From NCBI GenBank assembly GCA_021780095.1, contig JAJXZK010000085.1, positions 1 to 8,988 on the forward strand: a DNA stretch of 8,988 bases. Direction: 5' to 3'. The position numbers and the translations under genes are program-made. This DNA comes from Acidobacteriota bacterium (GTDB lineage Bacteria > Acidobacteriota > Terriglobia > Terriglobales > Acidobacteriaceae). How positions within the stretch are numbered: the first letter of the stretch is position 1; each line of letters opens with the position of its first letter. The notes under the pieces are model-generated. The model was not told the DNA's origin. It did no database searches and was given only the letters and a program-made list of their open reading frames with translations. Shown piece after piece: positions 1-7,286 of this stretch.

Positions 1-318
1 CCGCTGGCTGAAGGCTGAATCGAATTGATTCCGCGAAGCAGCTGCTGGTACAGCCAGCCATGAAGATTGCTAAACGGACAGAAATGAAACCGTTCAAAAA
101 GAGAAGCTTTGAATAATTTTCTTCAGCCTGTGGCCGATAGGAATGCGCGAGCGTGGATTAGTTCAGACGGCGCGGGATCGCATCTCGAACATTTAGTACG
201 CATGCGTGGTGGAAAAGCGGAGTTCTTCCCTTGAAAGTGGGAACGAGAAATCCCCGTATCTTCAAAACGGACGAAGAACATGCGTTGAAGATACCGCCCA
301 TACAACGCGCGCCGTATG
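1..318. other. Intergenic stretch without a supported gene
   Basis: No reading frame here has both a ribosome binding site and a protein-like composition. The plus frame from base 2 is open for eight codons (RWLKAESN) and stops at 26-28, so it could be the tail of a gene lying to the left, but that is too little to call. On the minus strand an ATG at 61-59 opens a frame that runs off the left edge after about 20 codons, with no Shine-Dalgarno sequence before it. The part at about 62-125 is A/T-rich, as expected of non-coding DNA. The one clear structure is the inverted repeat at 256-294, described separately. Confidence 0.6.
256..294. repeat. Perfect 10-bp inverted repeat downstream of the DUF4832 gene
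   Basis: GTATCTTCAA (256-265) and TTGAAGATAC (285-294) are exact reverse complements separated by 19 bases. The repeat begins 25 bases past the stop codon of the minus-strand gene ending at 319, so it would lie in that gene's 3' untranslated RNA. The stem is A/T-rich, the loop is large and no T-run follows on either strand, so it is not a canonical intrinsic terminator. It may be a weak terminator, an RNA-stabilising hairpin or a protein-binding dyad. A second short pairing lies just beyond it (TTCCC 226-230 with GGGAA 239-243). Confidence 0.5.
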
Positions 319-1752
319 CTACTTTCGTGCTGCCACCACGATTGTTCCCATGTCGTACCATCCGTCTGGCTGACGCCCCTGAATGCCAAAGCGGATCGCT
401 GGCAATTGCGTTCTAGGATCGAGCATGGCCACGCGAACCGTGTAGGTTCCTGGAGCCAGGTTGTCTGGAATGTATAGCGAATCGTCGACCACTGCATCTC
501 CAGGAAGCCACTTGCGCACATCGCCGGGTACGCGAATCACCGCGCTGCCATTGGCGGAACGCAGTTCCACAGCCAGCCGGTATTTTCGATAGATCGGGGC
601 AACGCCGGCGTTGAGCCACCACATGTGCATGGGCATCATTTCCCCTGGCCTCACCGTCTTTGGATATTCCATGCGACGCAGCACAAAGCGATAGCCCATC
701 TTCTTTTCGAAGGCCTCAAACTGCGGCTGCCATTCCGGCGGGATGGGAGAAGACTTGATATTCACCGAACTGACGTGCCAGCGCAGCGCCTGGTCGAGGA
801 TGTAGGACACATCAAAACCATCCTTCTTCCAACTCCACGGAGTTCCGCAGCTTTCCAGTGAAACGGGGCTGCGCTGCCAGACATTCTGAATCCCAGCACG
901 CACCACTTGTTGCGGATACACGTCCAGCATTTCCGGCGAGAAAAATTTGTCGTGGGACGACAAACGCATATCTCCCAGGCAATCCAGGCGCCAGCCGGCG
1001 CCTTGCTGTGTGCCGTAGGCCAGCGCCTCGGGCTGGTCAAAGTTCATCAACAATGTCGTATGAGGAAAGGCTTTAAGCCAGATGTCGATCAACTGCTTTT
1101 GAACCGAGAACTGCGGCATATAGGGACTCCAACCTTCTCCCCAATAACCGACCGACGAGATGTCGACGCTGTCGAGGTACGGATTTCCGTCGTACCTTTC
1201 TCCGGCGGCCGCGACCAGTTCTCCCCAATATTTCAGATATAGCGGGTCGCCGAAGTCCGGCTGCCACACGCTCCCATCGGGATCACTTGGCTTGTTGGCA
1301 CGTCGCGCACCCGAATTGCGGTACCAGGCCGGCAACGGTTCGATGGAGCCCTCTTGTCCGGCGTACGGCATCAAGCGAATGGCCAGGGTCTGCCCATGCT
1401 CTTTCGCTTCCTGAAGCGCGAGATCGATAATGTCCCAACGGAATTTCCCCTGTTCCGGCTCGAGGGTGTTCCAGTACCAGCGAACATACGCAATCGAGGT
1501 TTCAGGAAAATCCGGCTTGGTCGGCGCCTGTTGCAGTTGCGTTACCGGACCGCGTTCCGACCAGGTAAGTTTCGGATTGATCGCATCGCCGTTGAACCGT
1601 TGAAATGTCGTAATCCCCATCCCAGGATTCACCAGCACATCCTGAATTTCCACCGGACGAATCACTACGGTGTCAGTTTGCGCATATCCCTGAACCGCGA
1701 CAAAGACGAGTAGAAAAAGCCAGAGACAGTATCGGGCGATCGGAATACGCAT
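319..1752 (-). CDS. Secreted DUF4832 protein, glycoside-hydrolase-like
   Basis: The 477-residue protein is probably exported and probably acts on a carbohydrate, but the substrate is unknown. Residues 1-24 form a typical Sec signal peptide: Arg at 2 and 7, a hydrophobic core LWLFLLVFVAV, and a likely cleavage after GYA. Residues about 38-345 look like a TIM-barrel glycosidase. YVRWYWNTLEPEQGKF (89-104) followed by DIIDLALQEAKEHG (107-120) is the usual pattern of GH clan A barrel strands and helices. Glu206 in GYWGEGW and Glu300 in SLESCG are candidate acid/base and nucleophile, by inference. Residues about 353-472 match the DUF4832 C-terminal beta-sandwich style (RRMEYPKTVRPGE, WWLNAGVAPIYRKY, LAPGTYTVRVAML). 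The start is well supported: AGGAG at 1763-1759 lies six bases before the ATG. It is divergent from the flavoprotein gene. I am sure of the gene and signal peptide, fairly sure of the family, and unsure of the activity. Confidence 0.85.
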   Translation of the reverse strand: MRIPIARYCLWLFLLVFVAVQGYAQTDTVVIRPVEIQDVLVNPGMGITTFQRFNGDAINPKLTWSERGPVTQLQQAPTKPDFPETSIAYVRWYWNTLEPEQGKFRWDIIDLALQEAKEHGQTLAIRLMPYAGQEGSIEPLPAWYRNSGARRANKPSDPDGSVWQPDFGDPLYLKYWGELVAAAGERYDGNPYLDSVDISSVGYWGEGWSPYMPQFSVQKQLIDIWLKAFPHTTLLMNFDQPEALAYGTQQGAGWRLDCLGDMRLSSHDKFFSPEMLDVYPQQVVRAGIQNVWQRSPVSLESCGTPWSWKKDGFDVSYILDQALRWHVSSVNIKSSPIPPEWQPQFEAFEKKMGYRFVLRRMEYPKTVRPGEMMPMHMWWLNAGVAPIYRKYRLAVELRSANGSAVIRVPGDVRKWLPGDAVVDDSLYIPDNLAPGTYTVRVAMLDPRTQLPAIRFGIQGRQPDGWYDMGTIVVAARK

Positions 1753-1815
1753 GCATGACTCCTAGGTGAGACGTTTTTTACGCTTGGGAAGGTTCCGCAT
1801 AGATGTCGATTTCAA

Positions 1816-1849
1816 TATCCTACATAAATCCTGTAGATACGATAGGATT
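1816..1849. promoter_or_regulatory. Overlapping short dyads in the divergent control region
   Basis: The 133 bp between the two divergent starts is A/T-rich in its middle. It holds two overlapping inverted repeats: CTACA (1820-1824) with TGTAG (1832-1836), and AATCCT (1827-1832) with AGGATT (1844-1849). Because they overlap, only one could form at a time in RNA; as DNA they could be an operator shared by both genes. TACGAT at 1838-1843 resembles a -10 box reading toward the flavoprotein gene, but I see no convincing -35 at the right distance. The arms are short enough that chance is a real alternative. Confidence 0.25.
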
Positions 1850-1885
1850 CTGTGCAAAGAAAAACCACTCGAAAGCGAGTTACGA

Positions 1886-3832
1886 ATGTCTGATCCCGAT
1901 CCTAAGTCTGCTGAGCCCGGCGATACCAGCCTGGGGATGGATGAGCCCATCACTCGCCGTGATTTTCTCGGCTCCACATTAATGGTTTCGGGAGCCACCT
2001 TACTCGGAGGCATAAAGCCCGCAGATTTGCTGGCTTCAACGACCAGTGACGAGTTTACCGGCTATGGCGGCGTCGGCGAATACAGCAATTCCAACGGCAA
2101 CACGCTGGCCGTGATGCAGGCTGGGCACACGATTCGCGACGGAATCTACAATTCCCTGCCCAACAACATTACAGACACGGGAGAGACGTTCGATTGCGTC
2201 ATCATCGGCGGCGGCATCAGCGGACTGTCCGCCGCACTGTTCTTTGAGCGCCAGACGCGAACGGGAATGAACTGCCTGGTGCTGGAGAACCATCCCATTT
2301 TTGGCGGCGAGGCCAAGCAGAACGAGTTTATGGTCGACGGCAAGCGGTTGATCTCGCACCAGGGATCGGCGATCTATCAGTTGATGTATCCCAACAGCTT
2401 TTTCACACGCTTCTACGAATCGATCGGGATGAAAACCCCGAAACTCCAATATCAAACATGGGCGGGGCCCGGACCGGCGATGCCGCTTGCTCGCACGCCG
2501 TACCAGTCTGTGGGGATGGAGAATGGCCAGTACGGCTTTTGGTTCGGCGCGAAATTTGGACCGAAGCCCGGAATGTGGGTGATCGATCCACTTGGAAGCG
2601 GACTCAAAGGCGCTCCAATTTCGGACAGCACGAGGATGGAACTGCTTCGCTGGCTGAAAGGGACGCCGGTCCCGGGAGACAACTTTGTCCCGCCGCAGGT
2701 GGAAGGCGACGCGACCTCGCGCTATCTTGATTCCATCACGCTGGAGCAGCACTTGATGAAGCGATTCGGCCTGAGCCAGGAGACCGTCCGAACCTTCCTC
2801 TCTCCCGTGGAAGGCGGCGCAGCAGGTCTTGGCGCGGATGCCGTGTCGGCGTACAGCGACTACGCATTCGAAATGCTGCATCCTTTGGCCGACAAAAATG
2901 GTGACGGCGATCAGATGTTTCCCGGCGGCAATACCACCATCGCCCGGTTGATGTTGAAGAGCATGAATCCGGCTGCGATCGATGGCGCGGACTCGGTCGA
3001 AGACGTGACAAAGAACACGGTCAACTTCGGAGCGCTCGACACTCCGCAAACGCGCGCCCGGGTTCGGCTCTCCTCCACCGTGGTTGCCGTGGAGCATGAG
3101 GGCGATCCCGCGAAGGCGAATTTCGTGAACATTACCTATGTGAAGGCGGGGAAACTGTATCGCGTGAAGGCGCGTTCGGCTGTCCTGGCTGGCGGTAGCT
3201 GGACCACAAAGCACATTGTTCGCGATCTTCCCGAGGCCCAGCGCGATGCGTATAGCCAGTTTTATCGATCTCCCTGCATGATGGCGAACATTGCCGTCAG
3301 AAACTGGCAGTTTCTGTACAAAATGGGAATCAGCGGATGCCAATGGTTTGAAGGCGTTGGCAATTACATCCAGGTGTGCAAATCATCCCTAACCGGTCTG
3401 CAAGATCCCACCGTGGGACCAGATTCGCCCATCGTTCTATCGCTGAAGGTTCTGTATTCTTATCCGGGCATGAGCACCGAGCAGCAAGGCAACCGCGGCC
3501 GATGGGAGATGTTCGGGACCTCATTTCGAGACTACGAACGATTGATTCGCGAGCAGTTCAACGCCATGTTCTCAAAGTATGGCTTTGACGCGCAGAAGGA
3601 CATCGCCGGCATCATTCTCAACCGCTGGGGTCACGCCTATTTGAGCCCTCAGCCTGGATTCTTTTTCGGAAAGGATGGAGAACCTGCTCCACGAGAGATT
3701 CTGCGGAATGCGCCTTTCGGCCGGATCGCGTTTGCGCATACGGATCTTGCCGGAGCCGCGGATCACCGGTTTTCCATCCTGGAAGCGCAGCGAGCGGTGA
3801 ATCAGCTGCTGGACCAAGTGCTGGTCGTGTAG
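1886..3832 (+). CDS. Tat-exported FAD-dependent oxidoreductase, spermidine dehydrogenase (SpdH)-like
   Basis: This is a 648-residue flavoprotein of the amine-oxidase type. The N-terminus has a twin-arginine signal (ITRRDFLG, Arg24-Arg25), a hydrophobic stretch to about residue 42 and a possible cleavage after DLLA, which suggests a folded, cofactor-loaded periplasmic enzyme. After it comes GYGGVGEYSNSNGNT (59-73), a segment I associate with SpdH-like proteins. The FAD Rossmann motif is VIIGGGISGLS (105-115), with Glu134 ending the second strand. GRIAFAHTDLAG (612-623) is the C-terminal FAD-contacting segment. Characterised spermidine dehydrogenases cleave spermidine and carry FAD, with heme reported in some; a heme site is not obvious here. 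The frame is open back to a GTG at 1766, but that has no Shine-Dalgarno and would bury the Tat signal 40 residues further in, so I prefer ATG 1886; ATG 1937 is possible. The substrate is inferred and could be another amine. Confidence 0.82.
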   Translation: MSDPDPKSAEPGDTSLGMDEPITRRDFLGSTLMVSGATLLGGIKPADLLASTTSDEFTGYGGVGEYSNSNGNTLAVMQAGHTIRDGIYNSLPNNITDTGETFDCVIIGGGISGLSAALFFERQTRTGMNCLVLENHPIFGGEAKQNEFMVDGKRLISHQGSAIYQLMYPNSFFTRFYESIGMKTPKLQYQTWAGPGPAMPLARTPYQSVGMENGQYGFWFGAKFGPKPGMWVIDPLGSGLKGAPISDSTRMELLRWLKGTPVPGDNFVPPQVEGDATSRYLDSITLEQHLMKRFGLSQETVRTFLSPVEGGAAGLGADAVSAYSDYAFEMLHPLADKNGDGDQMFPGGNTTIARLMLKSMNPAAIDGADSVEDVTKNTVNFGALDTPQTRARVRLSSTVVAVEHEGDPAKANFVNITYVKAGKLYRVKARSAVLAGGSWTTKHIVRDLPEAQRDAYSQFYRSPCMMANIAVRNWQFLYKMGISGCQWFEGVGNYIQVCKSSLTGLQDPTVGPDSPIVLSLKVLYSYPGMSTEQQGNRGRWEMFGTSFRDYERLIREQFNAMFSKYGFDAQKDIAGIILNRWGHAYLSPQPGFFFGKDGEPAPREILRNAPFGRIAFAHTDLAGAADHRFSILEAQRAVNQLLDQVLVV

Positions 3833-3898
3833 AAGGAGCGTCCTGGCTTCCCAGCCATTGATCCATTGCTCGATTTAAGCGCCGATCGGCGATCCAGC
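3833..3898. other. Convergent gap with weak hairpin and palindrome
   Basis: This 66-bp gap separates two genes that read toward each other. It holds a small hairpin, TGGCT (3844-3848) with AGCCA (3853-3857) around a TCCC loop, and a 12-base palindrome CGCCGATCGGCG (3880-3891). Neither is followed by a T-run on either strand, so I do not call an intrinsic terminator, although convergent genes often end in such a place. Confidence 0.3.
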
Positions 3899-4321
3899 TC
3901 ACACGCCGGGTGGGGGAACAACGCCTAGCTGGATCATCAGGCCAAGTAGGTCCATCAGGATTCTCGTATCTTTGATGCGGCCGTCCTCGAGTCGGTCCAG
4001 CACCATGCCCCAGACTTTGACGCCTCTGCCAGTCGCAGGCACGCCGAGAAACTCGGCTCGATGCGTACCTGTCCACTCGAATCGTGTCAGCACCTTGTCG
4101 CCCTCGGCAATTTGTTCTTCGATTGCGTAGTTAATGTCGGGAAAGGCCGTCCGCATATTGCGCAAAACGTCTTTCAAACCATCCAGACCAGGACCCTGTC
4201 CAGGAAACGGAACCTGCTCCACAACATCCTCCCATACGAATGCAGCAGCGGACTCGAGCCGATCCTGATTGATGGTTTCCTCTATGAACCGTCGAACAGT
4301 CAAACCATTGTCATGCGACAC
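3899..4321 (-). CDS. SnoaL-like / ester cyclase family protein
   Basis: The 140-residue protein has the pattern of the SnoaL-like NTF2-fold family and the usual length for it. It opens with a helix (VRRFIEETINQDRLESAAAFV). Then come a conserved AFPDINYAIEEQIAEGDKV (59-77), the strand TRFEWTGTHRAEFLGVPATGR (79-99), DRLEDGRI (109-116), and a tail with Asp124 followed by LGLMIQLGVVP. In SnoaL and AknH an Asp in the equivalent region is the catalytic acid/base. Most environmental members have no proven reaction, and the His-Trp pair often seen after DGKI is replaced here by Asp-Thr-Arg. There is no polyketide cluster nearby, so a polyketide-cyclase role is not supported. The start is GTG, fixed by the Shine-Dalgarno at 4334-4329; the nearby ATG at 4314 is out of frame. 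The gene lies 118 bp downstream of aceE but is separated from it by a terminator and has its own TATAAT box. Confidence 0.8.
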   Translation of the reverse strand: MSHDNGLTVRRFIEETINQDRLESAAAFVWEDVVEQVPFPGQGPGLDGLKDVLRNMRTAFPDINYAIEEQIAEGDKVLTRFEWTGTHRAEFLGVPATGRGVKVWGMVLDRLEDGRIKDTRILMDLLGLMIQLGVVPPPGV

Positions 4322-4328
4322 GTGAGAT

Positions 4329-4334
4329 CTCCTT
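4329..4334 (-). promoter_or_regulatory. Shine-Dalgarno that fixes the GTG start of the SnoaL-like gene
   Basis: AAGGAG reads 4334 to 4329 on the minus strand and lies seven bases before the GTG at 4321. This near-perfect site supports the GTG over any internal start. Confidence 0.7.
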
Positions 4335-4353
4335 ATTTGTACGGATCGGCCGG

Positions 4354-4379
4354 ATTATATCTCCTGACTCCATGGGCAA
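4354..4379 (-). promoter_or_regulatory. Probable promoter of the SnoaL-like gene
   Basis: A perfect TATAAT lies at 4359-4354 on the minus strand, giving a leader of roughly 25 bases before the GTG start. The -35 is poor: TTGCCC at 4379-4374 is 14 bases upstream, shorter than the ideal 17. The promoter starts right where the aceE terminator ends, as expected of a separate transcription unit. Confidence 0.45.
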
Positions 4380-4417
4380 GAAAAAGAAGCGGCATGGAAG
4401 CGAGGCCACCATGCCGC
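4379..4417 (-). terminator. Intrinsic terminator of aceE
   Basis: On the minus strand GCGGCATGG (4417-4409) and CCATGCCGC (4397-4389) form a perfect 9-bp G/C-rich stem with an 11-base loop. The tail TTCTTTTTCTT follows directly (4388-4378). The stem begins 22 bases past the aceE stop codon. This is a textbook rho-independent terminator and argues against read-through into the SnoaL-like gene. Confidence 0.88.
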
Positions 4418-4439
4418 GGTTTGTTCGTTGCGGATGAAA

Positions 4440-7112
4440 CTACGCGAGAGCCGAGCCTGCGCCTTCAGTCGATAAGCCAAGTTCCGCGAAAGCTATTTCC
4501 GCAACCTCGGCCTTGATGACACCTTCGCGCGCCAATTTGGAGAGCGTCGAGGCGACAATCGACTCTGCGTCCACCTCAAAGTGACGGCGCAGATGTTCGC
4601 GATTGTCGGAGCGCCCAAAGCCATCGGTTCCGAGCGAGACCAGCCGCGATCCCAGCCAGGGAGCAAGGCTGTCGGGCATCGACTTCATGTAATCGCTGGC
4701 CGCGATGATGGGACCAGCAGCATTGCCGAGAGCGGCCACAACATACGGCGACTGCTGCTTGGCGCCGGGATGCAGCCGGTTCCAGCGCTCGACCCGCAAT
4801 GCGTCGCGCCGCAGCTCGTTGTAGCTAGTGACGCTCCACACATCGGCTGCGATCTTGTATTTCTCAGCCAGGATATGCTGGGCGCGGACCGCCTCATTCA
4901 AAATAGGACCGGACCCGAAGAGCTGCGCCTGCGCCTTCCCTCCTTGGGCGGCCTTGAATTTGTAGATTCCGCGGACAATTCCTTCCTGAATCCCCTCACC
5001 GGCAGGCATTGCAGGCATTTCATAATTCTCGTTGTACATGGTGAGGTAGTAGAAGCAGTCCTCGCCCGCCTCATACATGCGACGGATTCCATCCTGAATG
5101 ATGACTGCCATTTCGTAGGCATACGCAGGATCGTAGGTGAGGCAAGTGGGGATGGTGCCGGCGAGGACGTGCGAATGACCGTCCTGATGCTGCAGGCCTT
5201 CGCCGAGCATGGTGGTGCGGCCTGCGGTGCCGCCCATCATAAAGCCTTTGCCGCGCGAATCGGCAAATGCCCAGGCCATGTCTCCAATACGTTGGAAGCC
5301 AAACATCGAGTAATACATGTAGAACGGGATCATCGGAATACGGTAGTTAGTATAGGCGGTACCCGCCGCCGTAAACGACGCCATGGATCCGGCTTCGGTG
5401 ATGCCCTCCTCCAGAATTTGTCCGTCTACGTTTTCCCGGTAGGAAAGCAGCATGTCGGCATCATGCGGGATGTACTTCTGCCCTTCGTGCGCGTAAATAC
5501 CAACCTGCTTGATCGCCGATTCCATGCCGAAAGTACGGGCTTCATCGGGCACGATGGGGACGATGAGTTTGCCGATCTTTGGATCTTTCATCAAGCCACG
5601 CAGGATACCGACAAAACCGCCGGTCGTCGAAACTGCGCGCCCCTTGGAGCCGCAGATCCATTCGTGGAAGAAATCCAGCTTGGGCGCTTCGAAGTTGGAC
5701 TTGGGAACTTCGCGCCTGGGAAGCGACCCACCGAGTGCGGCGCGCCTGGCCTGCAGGTACTGCATGGCAGGATCGCTTGCATCGGGCCGGTAGAAGTCCG
5801 CATGCTTGGCTGCGCCTTCCGGCAGCGGAATATCGAAATGCTTCACGAATTCCGCCAGGCTTTCGTCGGTCAGCTTCTTCTCCGAGTGGGTTGCGTTGCG
5901 CGCCTGCGCTGAACCCAGCCCGTAACCCTTGACGGTTTTTGCCAGAATCACGGTCGGGCTGCCCTTGTGTTCCACGGCCCGCTTGTAGGCGTTATAAATC
6001 TTTGCCGGATCGTGACCGCCGCGGTGCAACTTGAAAAGCTGTTTGTCTGTCTTGTCTTCGACCAGTTTCAGCAGCTCTGGGTACTTGCCCCAGAAATTCT
6101 CGCGCAGATAGCGGCCGTTCTTGGCTTTGAAAGTTTGATAATCCCCGTCGACGCACTCTTCCATGCGCTTCAGCAGTAATCCCTGGTGATCGCGCTCGAA
6201 CAACTCATCCCAGTCTGAACCCCAGATCACCTTGATCACATTCCAACCGGCCCCACGGAACGTGGCCTCCAGCTCATCGATGATGCGCTTGTTGCCACGC
6301 ACCGGTCCGTCGAGTCGCTGCAGGTTGCAGTTGACGACAAAAATCAGGTTGTCAAGTTTTTCCCGCGAGCCGAGCGAAACGGCTCCGAGAGTCTCGACCT
6401 CGTCCGTCTCGCCGTCGCCGACAAAGGCCCACACCTTGCGCTCAGTCTTCTCGATCAGGTTGCGGTTTTCCAGGTACTTCATAAAGCGCGCCTGATAGAT
6501 GGCGTTGAGCGGGCCGATGCCCATGGAAACTGTCGGAAACTGCCAGAAGTCTGGCATCAACCAGGGATGCGGATAGCTGGAGAGGCCAGGCTTGCCGCGT
6601 AATTCGTGGCGGAAGTGAGCCAGACGTTCGTCGTCGAAGCGGCCTTCCAGATAGGCCCGGGCGTAGACGCCGGGAGAAGCATGTCCCTGGAAATAAATCA
6701 GGTCGCCAGGCTGGTCGCCGTAGCGGGCCTTGAAGAAGTGGTTGAATCCCACTTCCAGCAGCGTCGCCAGGGAGGAATACGTAGAGATATGGCCGCCGAT
6801 GCCCGCATCCTCTTTGTTCTGATGGTGGACCATCGCCATTGCGTTCCAGCGGAGCAGGGCTTCAATCCGCCGCTCCAGCTGGCGGTCCCCTGGGTACGGA
6901 ACTTCATCATATTTGGGGATGGTGTTCCAGTAGGGCGTGACCACTTCGCCTACGGCAGGCACCCCGGCTTCGCGGGCGCGTGCGCGGAGCGCTGCCAATA
7001 GAGCGGCACCCTGCTCCCAATCCTGCGCAACCACTTCGTCAAATGCTTCGATCCATTCTGCGACCTCAGCGGTCAAATCTCTTTGAACGGCCTGGGCTAC
7101 CTGTGTCGCCAT
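4440..7112 (-). CDS. aceE: Pyruvate dehydrogenase E1 component, homodimeric type
   Basis: AceE decarboxylates pyruvate with thiamine diphosphate (ThDP) and passes the acetyl group to the lipoyl arm of E2, feeding acetyl-CoA to the TCA cycle in the cytoplasm. The 890-residue length matches the E. coli enzyme (887). The ThDP/Mg site is visible as VGDGETDEVE (231-240) ending at NCN (261-263), with Asp233 and Asn263 the expected Mg ligands. His108 (GGHIS), His144 (FQGHASPG) and His409 (NATHSEKK) match active-site or flexible-loop histidines of E. coli AceE. Glu573 in GITEAGS matches the glutamate that activates the cofactor. MIPFYMYYSMFGFQRIGD, GGTAGRTT, GEGLQHQDGHSH and the near-terminal LGTDGFGRSDNRE are family hallmarks. 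No active-site residue I checked is missing. The frame is open 38 codons upstream to 7226, but ATG 7112 has the Shine-Dalgarno and starts where the family starts. No aceF or lpd is adjacent, and a strong terminator follows. Confidence 0.97.
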   Translation of the reverse strand: MATQVAQAVQRDLTAEVAEWIEAFDEVVAQDWEQGAALLAALRARAREAGVPAVGEVVTPYWNTIPKYDEVPYPGDRQLERRIEALLRWNAMAMVHHQNKEDAGIGGHISTYSSLATLLEVGFNHFFKARYGDQPGDLIYFQGHASPGVYARAYLEGRFDDERLAHFRHELRGKPGLSSYPHPWLMPDFWQFPTVSMGIGPLNAIYQARFMKYLENRNLIEKTERKVWAFVGDGETDEVETLGAVSLGSREKLDNLIFVVNCNLQRLDGPVRGNKRIIDELEATFRGAGWNVIKVIWGSDWDELFERDHQGLLLKRMEECVDGDYQTFKAKNGRYLRENFWGKYPELLKLVEDKTDKQLFKLHRGGHDPAKIYNAYKRAVEHKGSPTVILAKTVKGYGLGSAQARNATHSEKKLTDESLAEFVKHFDIPLPEGAAKHADFYRPDASDPAMQYLQARRAALGGSLPRREVPKSNFEAPKLDFFHEWICGSKGRAVSTTGGFVGILRGLMKDPKIGKLIVPIVPDEARTFGMESAIKQVGIYAHEGQKYIPHDADMLLSYRENVDGQILEEGITEAGSMASFTAAGTAYTNYRIPMIPFYMYYSMFGFQRIGDMAWAFADSRGKGFMMGGTAGRTTMLGEGLQHQDGHSHVLAGTIPTCLTYDPAYAYEMAVIIQDGIRRMYEAGEDCFYYLTMYNENYEMPAMPAGEGIQEGIVRGIYKFKAAQGGKAQAQLFGSGPILNEAVRAQHILAEKYKIAADVWSVTSYNELRRDALRVERWNRLHPGAKQQSPYVVAALGNAAGPIIAASDYMKSMPDSLAPWLGSRLVSLGTDGFGRSDNREHLRRHFEVDAESIVASTLSKLAREGVIKAEVAEIAFAELGLSTEGAGSALA

Positions 7113-7117
7113 GTCGT

Positions 7118-7125
7118 TCCCCTTT
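7118..7125 (-). promoter_or_regulatory. Shine-Dalgarno that fixes the aceE start
   Basis: AAAGGGGA reads 7125 to 7118 on the minus strand, five bases before ATG 7112. It decides the start in favour of 7112 over the in-frame ATGs further upstream (7226, 7175, 7148). Confidence 0.65.
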
Positions 7126-7165
7126 GCGTCAGTGTCTTCGGTTATCATCGCTGCTTCTAGGATAA

Positions 7166-7188
7166 ATGGCGCCATGCCTGAGGCGCCA
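7166..7188. promoter_or_regulatory. G/C-rich dyad upstream of aceE
   Basis: TGGCGCC (7167-7173) and GGCGCCA (7182-7188) form a perfect 7-bp inverted repeat with an 8-base spacer. The left arm also lies in a 10-base palindrome ATGGCGCCAT (7166-7175). The dyad is 54 to 76 bases upstream of the aceE start, where an operator or a leader hairpin would act. PdhR-type control of aceE is known in enterobacteria, but this sequence does not resemble that site, so no regulator is proposed. Confidence 0.35.
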
Positions 7189-7286
7189 GTGGCCCACAGT
7201 TGTTCCCGCAAACACCGTGGCTGCAAGCCGTTGTGGAACCAAAGACTTCATCAGCCGGCCTGAACGATCGAGAAGACGAGGTAAAA

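Noticed and set aside
2..28. Possible C-terminal tail of a gene entering from the left
   Set aside because: Only eight codons are visible, which cannot support a call.
1766..1885. GTG start giving the flavoprotein 40 more residues
   Set aside because: There is no ribosome binding site before it, it would overlap the Shine-Dalgarno of the divergent gene, and it would move the Tat motif 64 residues from the N-terminus.
2036..3343. 435-codon open frame on the minus strand opposite the flavoprotein
   Set aside because: It lies antisense to the FAD motifs of a real gene and is rich in Arg, His and Ala, as expected of a shadow frame; no domain was recognised.
4581..5912. 443-codon open frame on the plus strand opposite aceE
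   Set aside because: It is fully antisense to an unmistakable aceE, has a composition driven by G/C at the facing codon position, and shows no recognisable protein pattern.
7113..7226. 38-codon N-terminal extension of AceE
   Set aside because: The frame is open, but the Shine-Dalgarno and the family's usual length both point to ATG 7112, and the extension reads as random sequence.
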